From contig NZ_CP085193.1 of the NCBI RefSeq assembly GCF_024298965.1, positions 744,001-808,000 on the forward strand: 64,000 nt of DNA, read 5' to 3'. Positions 53,460 to 62,245 of the stretch are shown in pieces (positions within the stretch are counted from its first letter, which is position 1; each line of letters opens with the position of its first letter). The notes under the pieces are model-generated. The model did no database searches. It saw only the letters and a list, made by a program, of their open reading frames with translations, and was not told the origin of the DNA. This stretch comes from Streptomyces rapamycinicus NRRL 5491. GTDB taxonomy: Bacteria > Actinomycetota > Actinomycetes > Streptomycetales > Streptomycetaceae. Position numbers and translations under genes: made by a program.

Positions 53460-53480
53460 TTACCTCTCAGTGAGAGGTAA
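53460..53480. promoter_or_regulatory. Perfect palindrome operator for the MarR-exporter operon
   Basis: TTACCTCTCA and TGAGAGGTAA are exact inverted copies around a single G. The site lies directly before the MarR start codon, where it would block transcription or translation start. One of the most symmetrical sites in the window. Confidence 0.8.
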
Positions 53481-53600
53481 TTTTCAAGCAGCCGGACCAG
53501 CCGAGGTCCGGCAGATCACCTCACAAGAACCACACAAGGCCATCCCCTACCGTCCCGTGCCCACGGAAGCAAAGATCGTCCAGGGAACAGAGGGACCGAT

Positions 53601-55571
53601 ATGAGCGAGACACGTCGGCACGGGATAGGCCGACGCCACTTCCTGTACGGCGCGGCCGCGGTGGCTGCCGGTGTCATGGGCACCGGATGCACCCCCGACG
53701 ACGCGCAGGGGGCAAGCGGCTCGGATGGCGAGCCGGTCATCGCCATCGACGCCCAGCGGCGATCGTTCGAGGTGAGTCCGTACATGACCGGGGTGAACGG
53801 GGCCAAGTGGTACGACGACGCCTACGGAATGTGGGACTCGGAGCACAACCGTCCCGCCCCGGGCATCGTCGGAAAGATCAAGCAGTCCGGGATCGGGATG
53901 ATCCGCTATCCCGGCGGCACCTCCTCCAACCTCTTCAACTGGAAGGGCGCCATAGGTCCGCTAGAGGACCGGACCCGCCAGGTCGAGGGAAAGCAGGGCG
54001 CCACCGTCGACAGCCGGTTCGGGCCGGACGAGTACATGGCCTTCATCCGGCAGGTCGGCGCCGCGCCGGAGATCATGGCGCCGTTCGCCAACTCGACCCC
54101 GGAGGAGATCGCCGACTGGGTGGCGTACATGAACGCCCCGCAAGGGACCAAGTGGGGAGACCTGCGAGCGCGGAACGGCCACCCCGAGCCCTACGGCGTG
54201 CGCTACTGGGAAATCGGCAACGAGTTGTTCGGCAAGCACCAGCGCTACTGGATGAGCGCGGACGACGACAAGGCCATGCGACAGTACGCCTTCGGCGGCA
54301 CCCAGCGGCAAAAGCGCCAGCGCGTGGGCACACCCACCGACCACCGACCCTCCGCCTCGGTCAGCGACGGCCGGCCGAACCAGACCTTCACCGTCCGGTA
54401 CCCACCCGTCGTCCCCAAAAGCCAGACCATCCGCGTCGGTGACACCACATGGCGCGAGGTCGCCAACCTCACCTCAGCGGGGGCCGACGACCGCGTCTAC
54501 GCCTTCGACCCGCGCAGCGGCACGATCCACTTCGGCGACGGCCGCCACGGAGAGGTCCCCCGGAAGGGGGCGAAGATCACCGCCGACTACGACTCCGGTC
54601 CGCACGCCGGATTCGTCGACTACTACACCAAGATGAAAGCCGTTGACCCCTCGATCGACGTGCTCGCCGTCTGGGCGCCCATCGAGGCCGGGAAACTCGC
54701 GGGCGGTACGAGCTTCCCCGAACTCCTCGCCCAGCACGGCCACGCCGACAAGTACGACGGCATGGCGATCCACCCCTACACCAACTTCTCGCGGGACCTC
54801 AAAACCACCAGCTTCCCGGACAAACGGTCCGGACACGACTACCAGATGCTCGGGGACGCGGCCGCCGCCAAGATGGTCTCCGACCTCACCACGCAGATAC
54901 ACGAACACGGCAAGGAAGAGGCTTACGTCGCCGTGTCCGAGTGCGGCGCCCTCTTCTTCGGAGGAGAACGCGACTCCGGCGCCTATCCCCAGTTCTCCTT
55001 CGCCATGTCGCACGCGCTCTACATGGCGTCCCAGTGGGCCCGGTTCGCCGACCTCGGCGTCCGCTGGACCGCAAGCAACGACCTGATCGGCGAGAAGCCG
55101 GGCCTGTCACGCACACTCTTCGGCGGCGCCCCCAGCTTCGTGCGCACCCCCGACGCGATCGTGCGCGAGCAGCTGAGCGGGTTCTTCCACGGCGGTGGAC
55201 ACGTCGTGGACAGCGAAGTGAAGAGCAACGCCGAGGTCTCCACCCGGGAGACACCGCTGGGCTCCTCCTACGAAGCGCTGGTCACCACGGCCGCCGTCGA
55301 CAAGGACGGAGCCCTCGGCGTCCTCGTCGTCAACCGCTCACCGGACAAGGACCTCAAGTCCCGGGTCGATCTGGGGAGTTTCCGGCATGCCGGTACGGTC
55401 GACGTGTCCGTGGTGGCGGGCACGGCCTACGACGACTTCAACAACGCCGAACACCCCGACGCCGTCACGATCAAAAAGTCCCACGCCACGGCGAAGGGCG
55501 ACTCCCTGAACTGGACCTTCGCGGCACACTCGGTCACGCTCCTGCGCTTCCCACCGCCCACTTCCCACTAG
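53601..55571 (+). CDS. Tat-exported lipoprotein glycosidase, clan GH-A fold with an inserted beta-domain
   Basis: 656 aa. Twin-arginine signal (RRHFLYGAAAVAAGVMGTGC, lipid cysteine C30). The barrel begins with GVNGAKW and IRYPGGTSSNLFNWKGAIGP, as in GH51/GH79/GH30-type enzymes. WEIGNE places the acid/base at E208; VAVSECGA places a nucleophile candidate at E447. Between them, about residues 235-335, an extra domain contains DRVYAFDPRSGTIHFGDGRH followed by GEVPRKGAKITADYDSG, a GDG..G..P.G pattern better known from phage baseplate-like proteins. A C-terminal beta domain follows. It should cleave glycosides at the cell surface, substrate unknown. A decayed second copy lies at 62246. Confidence 0.82.
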   Translation: MSETRRHGIGRRHFLYGAAAVAAGVMGTGCTPDDAQGASGSDGEPVIAIDAQRRSFEVSPYMTGVNGAKWYDDAYGMWDSEHNRPAPGIVGKIKQSGIGMIRYPGGTSSNLFNWKGAIGPLEDRTRQVEGKQGATVDSRFGPDEYMAFIRQVGAAPEIMAPFANSTPEEIADWVAYMNAPQGTKWGDLRARNGHPEPYGVRYWEIGNELFGKHQRYWMSADDDKAMRQYAFGGTQRQKRQRVGTPTDHRPSASVSDGRPNQTFTVRYPPVVPKSQTIRVGDTTWREVANLTSAGADDRVYAFDPRSGTIHFGDGRHGEVPRKGAKITADYDSGPHAGFVDYYTKMKAVDPSIDVLAVWAPIEAGKLAGGTSFPELLAQHGHADKYDGMAIHPYTNFSRDLKTTSFPDKRSGHDYQMLGDAAAAKMVSDLTTQIHEHGKEEAYVAVSECGALFFGGERDSGAYPQFSFAMSHALYMASQWARFADLGVRWTASNDLIGEKPGLSRTLFGGAPSFVRTPDAIVREQLSGFFHGGGHVVDSEVKSNAEVSTRETPLGSSYEALVTTAAVDKDGALGVLVVNRSPDKDLKSRVDLGSFRHAGTVDVSVVAGTAYDDFNNAEHPDAVTIKKSHATAKGDSLNWTFAAHSVTLLRFPPPTSH

Positions 55572-55575
55572 CCGT

Positions 55576-55650
55576 CCGCCCCCTCCGCCGGAGGCCTGGA
55601 GGCGGGGCCCGCCTCCAGCAGACTCGAGCAGACTCCAGCTGAGGGGGCGG
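55576..55650. terminator. Nested inverted repeats between convergent genes
   Basis: Inner repeat CTGGAGGCGGG (55596-55606) and CCCGCCTCCAG (55608-55618), with an outer pair CCGCCCCCTC (55576-55585) and GAGGGGGCGG (55641-55650). It fills the 101-base gap between the glycosidase and the convergent permease gene and can fold from either strand, so it probably terminates both. Confidence 0.65.
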
Positions 55651-55672
55651 ACCCCGTCGGGGCGGCTTCGGT

Positions 55673-56545
55673 TCAGCGGCGCAGCAGGCTCGCGGTGAGC
55701 CCGTCGGCCACGAGCTGGAATCCCAGCACCAGCAGGGTGACGGCGGCCATCGGACCGATCGCGTACCAAGGGTTCTGCGCGAGGAAGTTCATGCTTCCTT
55801 GCAGGAGCGAGCCCAGGGAGGGGGCCGGTGGCCGGATGCCGAGGCCGACGTAACTCATGCCGCCCTCGATGAAGACGGCGGTCGACATGGACAGGGCGAA
55901 CTGGACGATCAGCGGGTCGAGGCCGTTGGGCAGGATGTGGCGCACCAGTATCCGCACCCGGCCCGAGCCGATGGCCGTGGCCGCGACGACGTAGTCGCGC
56001 TGTCGTTCGCCGACGACCGACGACCGGATGAGCCGTCCGAACAACGGCACGTTGACCAGTGCGATGGTCACCATGACCGCGGTGCCCCCGGAGCCGATGA
56101 TCATGGCGACGGTGACGCCCGCGATGAGCGCGGTGAACGACAGCATCACGTCGAACAGCCTCTGTACGACGGTGTCGAGCCACCGGGCCAGTCCGCTCGC
56201 GAGACCGATGAGGATTCCGGCGATCGCACCGATCGGGACGGCGATGACGGTGGCGAACACGTCCTGGCGCAGCCCGTACAGCACCCGGGAGAACAGGTCG
56301 CGGCCGTACTCGTCGGTGCCGAGTGGATGCGCGGCCGACGGATGGGCGAGGGCGAGCGGTCCCTGTTGCGTCGGCGAGGCGGGTGCCAGCAGCGGGGCCA
56401 GCACACCGGCCAGGACGAGCACCACGACGAGCCCGAGGCCCATGCTCAGCACCGGCCGGCGCAGCAGCCGCGACCAGCCCCCGCCACGGACGGCGGTGGT
56501 GGTGACCGTCGGCGGTGTCCCGGTGGTGGCGGTGGTGGCGGTCAT
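55673..56545 (-). CDS. Peptide/oligosaccharide-type ABC transporter permease (DppC-like)
   Basis: 290 aa from ATG 56545, two bases after the DppB-like stop. The N-terminal helix (PVLSMGLGLVVVLVLAGVLA) is followed by the OppC-type HPLGTDEYGRDLFSRVLYG, then the binding-protein-dependent transport domain with EAA-like loop AATAIGSGRVRILVRHILPN. It pairs with the permease at 56548 and the binding protein at 57503. No ATPase genes follow in this operon. Confidence 0.94.
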   Translation of the reverse strand: MTATTATTGTPPTVTTTAVRGGGWSRLLRRPVLSMGLGLVVVLVLAGVLAPLLAPASPTQQGPLALAHPSAAHPLGTDEYGRDLFSRVLYGLRQDVFATVIAVPIGAIAGILIGLASGLARWLDTVVQRLFDVMLSFTALIAGVTVAMIIGSGGTAVMVTIALVNVPLFGRLIRSSVVGERQRDYVVAATAIGSGRVRILVRHILPNGLDPLIVQFALSMSTAVFIEGGMSYVGLGIRPPAPSLGSLLQGSMNFLAQNPWYAIGPMAAVTLLVLGFQLVADGLTASLLRR

Positions 56546-56547
56546 GC

Positions 56548-57492
56548 TCACTCCATCCTGAGTCGGGGGTCGACGGCCGCGTGCAGCAGATCGGTCACGG
56601 TCTGCAGGACGACGAACACCGTGACCGTGACGAGCAGCAGATTCTGGACGACGAAGTAGTCGCTGCTCTTGAGGGAGTCGATGATGAGCTGGCCCACCCC
56701 CGGCCAGGCGAAGATGGCCTCCACCACGATCGCCCCGCCGAGCATCTGGCCGATCTGGATGCCGAGAACGGTCAGCACCGGTGGCAGGGCGTTCGGAAGC
56801 GCGTGGCACAGCACGATCCGCCGCCGCCGCAGGCCCTTCGCCGTGCCGATGCGGATGTAGTCCTCGCCGAAGACCCGCCGGATCGACGTCGACAGGAAGC
56901 GGGCGAGCACGGCGGCGGCGGGGAGGGCCAGGGCCAGGGCCGGCATGATCAGGTACTGCGCCCCGATCTCCGGGTCCGCGAACACGGAGACATGGCCGCC
57001 CGCGGGCAGGATCCGATGGGTGATGGCGAACACCATCACCAGGAGCACTCCGCTGACGTACGGCGGTATCGCGAAGGCCAGTGCGGTGGCCGCGGCGGTC
57101 GCGCCACGGACGAGCCGGCCCTTGGCCACGCCGAGGACGAGCCCGGCCAGGCCACCGAGCAGGACCGCCAGGACGACGGCGCCGAGGGTGAGTTCGAGGG
57201 TGTTGCCGAGACCGTTGCCGATCAGGGTGGCGACCGGCACGCCACGTACGTAGGAGTCGCCGAGGTCGCCCGTGAGCACACCGCCGAGCCAGGTCAGATA
57301 CTGCTGGGGCAACGGGGCGTCCAGCCCCAGCTGGTGCCGGACGGCGGACACGGTCTTGGCGGAGGCGTCCGGGCCAGCGGCGAGCACGGCGGGGTCGCCG
57401 GGCGCCAGGTGCAGCACGCTGAAGACCACGACCGATGCGATGGCGAGCACCGCGAGGGCCGAGGGGACACGCCGGAGTGCGTAGCGGAGCAT
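56548..57492 (-). CDS. Peptide/oligosaccharide-type ABC transporter permease (DppB-like)
   Basis: 314 aa from ATG 57492 with GAGGAGG before it. DppB features: MLRYALRRVPSALAVLAIAS, HLAPGDPAVL, EAA-like loop IGTAKGLRRRRIVLCHALPN, GGAIVVEAIFAWPGVGQL. Ten bases after the binding-protein stop. It forms the heteromeric pore with the DppC-like subunit. Confidence 0.95.
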   Translation of the reverse strand: MLRYALRRVPSALAVLAIASVVVFSVLHLAPGDPAVLAAGPDASAKTVSAVRHQLGLDAPLPQQYLTWLGGVLTGDLGDSYVRGVPVATLIGNGLGNTLELTLGAVVLAVLLGGLAGLVLGVAKGRLVRGATAAATALAFAIPPYVSGVLLVMVFAITHRILPAGGHVSVFADPEIGAQYLIMPALALALPAAAVLARFLSTSIRRVFGEDYIRIGTAKGLRRRRIVLCHALPNALPPVLTVLGIQIGQMLGGAIVVEAIFAWPGVGQLIIDSLKSSDYFVVQNLLLVTVTVFVVLQTVTDLLHAAVDPRLRME

Positions 57493-57502
57493 GAGGTCCT
57501 CC

Positions 57503-59089
57503 TCATGCCAGGTAGGCATGGTCGAGGTCGATGCCGTCGTACATGGTCCAGGCCAGACCTTTGAGCGACGCCTGAATGGCATACGTATGGGTGCTGTTGA
57601 TCAGGTCGATGACGAATTGCTGCTCGAGGAACAGCTGGTTGAGATCCCGGTAGGCCGTGGTCAGGGCGTCGCCCTTGCCTGTCCAGATCTCATCGGCCAG
57701 GCGGCGGTACTCGGGATCGCGGAAGTTGGACGCGTTCTGCTGGGCGTTGAACGGCCAGGAGCCCTTGACGAGCGTCGACGGAGTCAGCTGCCCGAAGCCG
57801 TGGCCGTTGACGAACAGGCCGGGGATCTTCCCGCTGACGAACATCTTCTGGTACTCGGCGTCCTGCTTGGGCTGCAGTCGGCAGGTGAGGCCGACGTCCT
57901 CGAGGTTCGACTGCACGATCTGGGCGATCGCGGCGTTCGTCGCCAGTGTGTTGCTGTAGTACAGGTCAACCTTGGCGCCGGCCGCGCCGGACCGTCGCAG
58001 CAGACGTTTCGCCTTGTCCGGGTCGAGTGTGTAGGCCGCTGCCCGACCGGGGTCCCACGCGGCCGTTCCCGGTGACCACGGCAGGCTGCTCGGGCGGCCG
58101 ATCCCGCCCAGCGCCTGGGCGAGGACCCGCTCCCGGTCGATCGCCCAGGCCACTGCCTGCCGTACCTCGACCTTGTCCAGCGGGGGGACCTCCACGTTGG
58201 CCCCGATGTAATAGGTGAGGTCGTGGGCGTCGGACTGCACGAGGCGGAACCCGGGCCGGTCGCGGATACCGGCGGCGTCGAGCGGCGACAGGTCGAGGGC
58301 CAGATGTGTCTGCCCGGAGCGCAGGGAGGCCACCGCGGACGACGACTGCGCGGCGATCGCGATCTCGATGCCGTCGAGGTACGGACGGCCGGGCTTCCAG
58401 TAGTGGCGGTTGCGCTTCAGCGAGATGGACGAGCCCGGCTTGTAGGACTCGACGGTGAACGGCCCGGTGCCGATGATCTCCCGTCCCGAGGCGAGATCGG
58501 TCACCGACTCCCGGTCGATGAGGATCATCATCTCGAACATGTCCCACACATTGCTGACGGCCTTGCCGAAACCCACCGTGACCTCGTGATCGCCGGTCCG
58601 CTCGGCCGAAGTCACCTGCTGGGCCACGGCCTTGACCTGGGAACTGGTGGTGTCCTTCGTCAGATGGTCCAGGACGAACACGACATCGTCGGGGCCGAAG
58701 GGACGGCCCGAGTGGAACGCCACGTCGTCGCGCAGCTGGAACACGTAGGTCCGTCCGCCGTCCGACACCCGCCAGCTCTTGGCGAGCGACGGCCCGGGCC
58801 GCAGAGTCCTGTGGTCCAACTCGGTCAGTGTGTTGAAGACGGTGCGGCTCACCGAGAAGTTGGGGTTGATCTGTGACAGCAGGAACGCGGGCAGGATGTC
58901 CGTGCCCTGGACCATGCGCAGGGTGCCACCGTGCCGCGGCCCGCCCCCGGATCCTTGCTGTTCCGCGACGGCACTGCGGCAGGCGGTGTTCAGCAGTCCC
59001 GCCCCGAGTGAGAGTCCCGCGGCCAGGACGGTGCGGCGTGCTGGCTGACCACGTTGTCCGGTCACGCTGGCTCCTACCCGGTTGCCCAT
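57503..59089 (-). CDS. ABC transporter substrate-binding lipoprotein, family 5
   Basis: 528 aa. Tat-like lipoprotein signal (ARRTVLAAGLSLGAGLLNTA followed by C). The body is SBP_bac_5: GGTLRMVQGTDI, LAKSWRVSDGGRTYVFQLRD, VAFHSGRPFGPDDVVFVLDH, VRQAVAWAIDRERV. Family members bind peptides, nickel chelates or oligosaccharides. The setting beside a ROK repressor, a sulfatase and a glycosidase suggests a glycan fragment. The promoter region contains a TTAAATAAA motif shared with the ROK/sulfatase promoter. Confidence 0.93.
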   Translation of the reverse strand: MGNRVGASVTGQRGQPARRTVLAAGLSLGAGLLNTACRSAVAEQQGSGGGPRHGGTLRMVQGTDILPAFLLSQINPNFSVSRTVFNTLTELDHRTLRPGPSLAKSWRVSDGGRTYVFQLRDDVAFHSGRPFGPDDVVFVLDHLTKDTTSSQVKAVAQQVTSAERTGDHEVTVGFGKAVSNVWDMFEMMILIDRESVTDLASGREIIGTGPFTVESYKPGSSISLKRNRHYWKPGRPYLDGIEIAIAAQSSSAVASLRSGQTHLALDLSPLDAAGIRDRPGFRLVQSDAHDLTYYIGANVEVPPLDKVEVRQAVAWAIDRERVLAQALGGIGRPSSLPWSPGTAAWDPGRAAAYTLDPDKAKRLLRRSGAAGAKVDLYYSNTLATNAAIAQIVQSNLEDVGLTCRLQPKQDAEYQKMFVSGKIPGLFVNGHGFGQLTPSTLVKGSWPFNAQQNASNFRDPEYRRLADEIWTGKGDALTTAYRDLNQLFLEQQFVIDLINSTHTYAIQASLKGLAWTMYDGIDLDHAYLA

Positions 59090-59103
59090 TTAAATCAGAG
59101 TAC

Positions 59104-59112
59104 TTTATTTAA
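59104..59112. promoter_or_regulatory. AT-rich putative ROK operator upstream of the importer operon
   Basis: The minus strand reads TTAAATAAA within an AT-rich block (59089-59112) right before the binding-protein start codon, in DNA that is otherwise extremely GC-rich. The identical nonamer occurs at 60541-60549 upstream of the ROK gene. Confidence 0.5.
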
Positions 59113-59189
59113 CTGCGCTGGGCTGACCTTGCAACCGAAACCTCCGGGAGGTCAAGGGTCAGGACGCGCGGGACCGGGGCCGGAGGGAG

Positions 59190-60446
59190 TCAGGCCGCAG
59201 GAGCGGGGGCGAGTGGGTCGAGGAAGTCCGTCTCGGCGGTGTCGAGGGCGAGGCGTACGGCACCGGTGACCACGGCTTGCTCGCGCAGGGGCGAGGCTTC
59301 GACGCGGGGCACGCGCGGGACGAGCTCGGTCAGCCGGCGTCGCAGCGGCGGGAGCAGAACGTCCCCCGCCGCCGCGACGGCACCGGTGATCACCACCAGT
59401 TCGGGGGCGAGCAGCATGGTCAGCGTGGCGATCGCACGGGCGGCCGCCTCCAGCCCCTCCTCCAGGGCCCCGGCGGCGCCGAGGTCGCCCCGGCGGACGG
59501 CCTCGAAGACCTCGCTCGCGCTCACGCGGCGCGGGTCACCGCCGGTCAGTGCGCGGAGCTCGGCGCCCGGCGTCCCGGGGAGCGGTGGTGTGTCACGGGC
59601 CGCCACCTCGGCGAGCAGCGACGCCCCGCGCCGCCGGACCGTCCCCGCGATGCCGTCGTCGCGGGAGTAGTCGCCCATCAGGGAGAGGAAACCGAGGTCC
59701 CGGGCGCTGTTCGCCTGGCCGCGTACGAGGGTGCCGCCGGTGCACATGCCCACCCCCAGCCGCTCCCCCGCCAGCAGACACACGATGTCCTCGGAGGCGC
59801 CCGCGCGGCCCCGCCAGCGCTCGCCGACGAGGGCCAGGTTGCAGTCGTTCTCCACGCACACCCGCGCGGAGAAGTCCCTGGCCAGCGCGGCGCGCAGATC
59901 CACCCCGAGGAACCCGGGGATGCCGGTGCGCTGCTGTACGACACCGTCGGCGTCGACGGGACCGCTGGTGCCGACGCAGACCGCCAGCACCTGCTCATCG
60001 CGCAGACCGGCCGTCCGCACCACCTCGACGGCGAGCTTCCTCACCTGTGTGATGCGCCGCTCCGGACCGACCGAGGGGTCGCCGAACGCGATCCGCGCCT
60101 CGGCGACGAAGACACCACGCAGATCGGCCACGGCGACGCGGACGCTGTGCGCGCCGATGTCGATGCCCAGGACATGGCCGGCGTTCGCCACGAAGGAGAA
60201 GACCCTCGACGGCCGACCGCGCCCGGCGAGACGTCCGTCGGCGCGATCGGTGGTCTCCCGGACCCAGCCGAGCTCGACGAGGTGGTGCGCGGCGGCGTGC
60301 ACGGTGGGCCGCGACATGCCCGTGGCGTCCACCAGGTCTCCGGAGGACATCTCCGCCCGCTCCGGGGGGCGTTCTCGCAGCTTTGCCAGGATGCGGGCGG
60401 CGTTGACCCTCCGGGCCAGGGCGGATGTGGCGATGTCCCCCGGCAT
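59190..60446 (-). CDS. ROK family transcriptional repressor
   Basis: 418 aa from ATG 60446 (MPGDIATSALARRVNAARIL). N-terminal winged helix (SSGDLVDATGMSRPTVHAAA), then a ROK kinase-like fold: GIDIGAHSVRVAVADLRG, VCVENDCNLALVGERW and a glycine-rich VVITGAVAAAGDVLLPPLRR. The usual ROK zinc motif CxCGxxGC is not evident. ROK repressors bind sugars or sugar phosphates. It lies upstream of the importer operon on the same strand and divergent from the sulfatase; the shared TTAAATAAA motif makes both likely targets. Confidence 0.92.
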   Translation of the reverse strand: MPGDIATSALARRVNAARILAKLRERPPERAEMSSGDLVDATGMSRPTVHAAAHHLVELGWVRETTDRADGRLAGRGRPSRVFSFVANAGHVLGIDIGAHSVRVAVADLRGVFVAEARIAFGDPSVGPERRITQVRKLAVEVVRTAGLRDEQVLAVCVGTSGPVDADGVVQQRTGIPGFLGVDLRAALARDFSARVCVENDCNLALVGERWRGRAGASEDIVCLLAGERLGVGMCTGGTLVRGQANSARDLGFLSLMGDYSRDDGIAGTVRRRGASLLAEVAARDTPPLPGTPGAELRALTGGDPRRVSASEVFEAVRRGDLGAAGALEEGLEAAARAIATLTMLLAPELVVITGAVAAAGDVLLPPLRRRLTELVPRVPRVEASPLREQAVVTGAVRLALDTAETDFLDPLAPAPAA

Positions 60447-60540
60447 CTGCTGCGGCGCTCCTCTCCTGCTGCGCGCTGGGACCTTGACGAGCACGGGATC
60501 TTGACCTCGGCACACGCAGCCTGGAAGTCTAGCGCACGCC

Positions 60541-60549
60541 TTAAATAAA
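60541..60549. promoter_or_regulatory. AT-rich putative ROK operator between ROK and sulfatase genes
   Basis: TTAAATAAA opens an unusually AT-rich stretch (60541-60567), 95 bases before the ROK start and about 140 before the sulfatase. It matches the motif at 59104-59112 in inverted orientation. Confidence 0.5.
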
Positions 60550-60690
60550 ATTCTTTCATAAAAAAGATACAGCAGCTCGGACGCAGGCGCTCAACCCATA
60601 CGGCGCATCCGGTGAACCCGGCCGCTTCAGGACGGCCGACCGCGGCAGAGCGGTCGGCCACCTCGCCACCGACAGGAGGGCCACGCACCC

Positions 60691-62127
60691 ATGACCCCCA
60701 GCGCTTCTCCCTCCGGCCCCGCCACCTCTACGCGGCGCCCGAACGTCCTCGTCTTCTTCACCGATCAACAGCGCTGGGACACCACCGGGCTGCACGGGAA
60801 CCCCCTCGGACTCACCCCGGTCCTCGACCGCCTCGCCGCGGAGGGCGTGAGCGTGGACCGCTCCTTCACCTGTCAGCCCGTGTGCGCGCCCTCCCGCGCC
60901 AGCCTCCAGACCGGGCAGTACCCGACCACCACCGGCGTCTTCCGCAACGGTCTTCCCCTCCCGCGGGACACCCCGTCCCTGGCCCGCTCCTTCCGGGACG
61001 CGGGCTACGCCACCGGCTACATCGGCAAGTGGCATCTCGCGGGCGACCACACCTCCGGGCCGGTGCCGGAGGAGGACCGGGCCGGATACGACCACTGGCT
61101 CGCCGCCAACCTGCTGGAATTCACCTCGGACGCCTACGAGACCACGCTGTACGACGGCAGCGGCGCACCGCACCGATTCGGGGGCTACCGTGCCGACGCG
61201 CTCGGCACCGCCGCGATCGACTTCATCGACCGCGACCGCGACCGGGACCGGCCGTTCTTCCTCTTCCTGTCCTTCCTGGAGCCCCACCACCAGAACTCCC
61301 GCGACGACTACCCCGCCCCGACGGGCTATCGCGACCGCTACGCCACTCCCTGGGTGCCATCCGACCTCGCCGCCCTCGGCGGCGGCAACTGGGCGGAGCA
61401 CCTGCCCGGTTACTACGGGATGGTGCGCCGCCTGGACGAGGTGCTCGGGCGTGTCGTCTCCGCGCTGGAGCGGCGTGGGGAGCTGGACGAGACCGTCATC
61501 CTCTTCACCTCCGACCACGGCTGCCACTTCAAGACCCGCAACGACGAGTACAAGCGCAGTGTGCACGACGCCTCCCTCCGCGTGCCCACCGTGCTGCGGG
61601 GGCCTGGGCTGTGGGGTGGTGTGCGGCTGCCGGAGCTGGTCAGCCATGTCGACCTGCCGCCCACGCTGTTGCGGGCGGCCGGGGTGCCCGTGCCACCGGA
61701 GATGCAGGGGCGTTCCCTGCTGCCGTTGCTCCACGGCGGGCACGGCGGAGACGGCGGGCACGACGGGCACAACGGGCACGGCGGAGACCGCGACGACGCC
61801 GAGTGGCCACAAGAAGTGCTCTTCCAGATCAGCGAATCGGAAGTCGGACGAGGGCTGCGGACGGACCGCTGGAAGTACGCCGCGACCGCGCCGGGCGCCG
61901 ACGCCTGGAACGACCCGCGGGCCGAGCGGTATCAGGACGCCTACCTCTATGACCTGCACTCCGACCCCGACGAGTTGATCAACCTTGTGGCCGACCCGGC
62001 CTATGAGAACGTCCTGGAGGAGCTGAGGCGGCGACTGGTGCGGCGCATCGTGGACTCCGGTGAGCCACGCCCCACGGTCACCGCGCACGAGCCCGCCCCG
62101 AAGGCCGTGTCCGAGGACACCGTCTAG
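60691..62127 (+). CDS. Type I sulfatase (formylglycine-dependent)
   Basis: 478 aa. N-terminal metal site NVLVFFTDQQRWDTTG, then the activation motif CAPSRASLQTGQYP with C65 to be converted to formylglycine by a sulfatase-maturing enzyme; IGKWHL supplies further ligands and TSDHG the second metal pair. No signal peptide is evident, so it is probably cytoplasmic. A His/Gly-rich insert (HGGHGGDGGHDGHNGHGGD, about residue 350) interrupts the C-terminal part. It is divergent from the ROK repressor and near an importer and a glycosidase, which suggests desulfation of an imported sulfated sugar. Arylsulfatase or choline-sulfatase roles are possible. Confidence 0.9.
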   Translation: MTPSASPSGPATSTRRPNVLVFFTDQQRWDTTGLHGNPLGLTPVLDRLAAEGVSVDRSFTCQPVCAPSRASLQTGQYPTTTGVFRNGLPLPRDTPSLARSFRDAGYATGYIGKWHLAGDHTSGPVPEEDRAGYDHWLAANLLEFTSDAYETTLYDGSGAPHRFGGYRADALGTAAIDFIDRDRDRDRPFFLFLSFLEPHHQNSRDDYPAPTGYRDRYATPWVPSDLAALGGGNWAEHLPGYYGMVRRLDEVLGRVVSALERRGELDETVILFTSDHGCHFKTRNDEYKRSVHDASLRVPTVLRGPGLWGGVRLPELVSHVDLPPTLLRAAGVPVPPEMQGRSLLPLLHGGHGGDGGHDGHNGHGGDRDDAEWPQEVLFQISESEVGRGLRTDRWKYAATAPGADAWNDPRAERYQDAYLYDLHSDPDELINLVADPAYENVLEELRRRLVRRIVDSGEPRPTVTAHEPAPKAVSEDTV

Positions 62128-62245
62128 GCCCGGCAGGCGTCTCACAAGAATCCCACAAAGACATCTTTTAAGTTCCTATCGGCGGAGACACCACAGCTCA
62201 TAGGGGGTTGCGTCACACATCCCGCGGTAAGGAGCGAGAGCGAAC

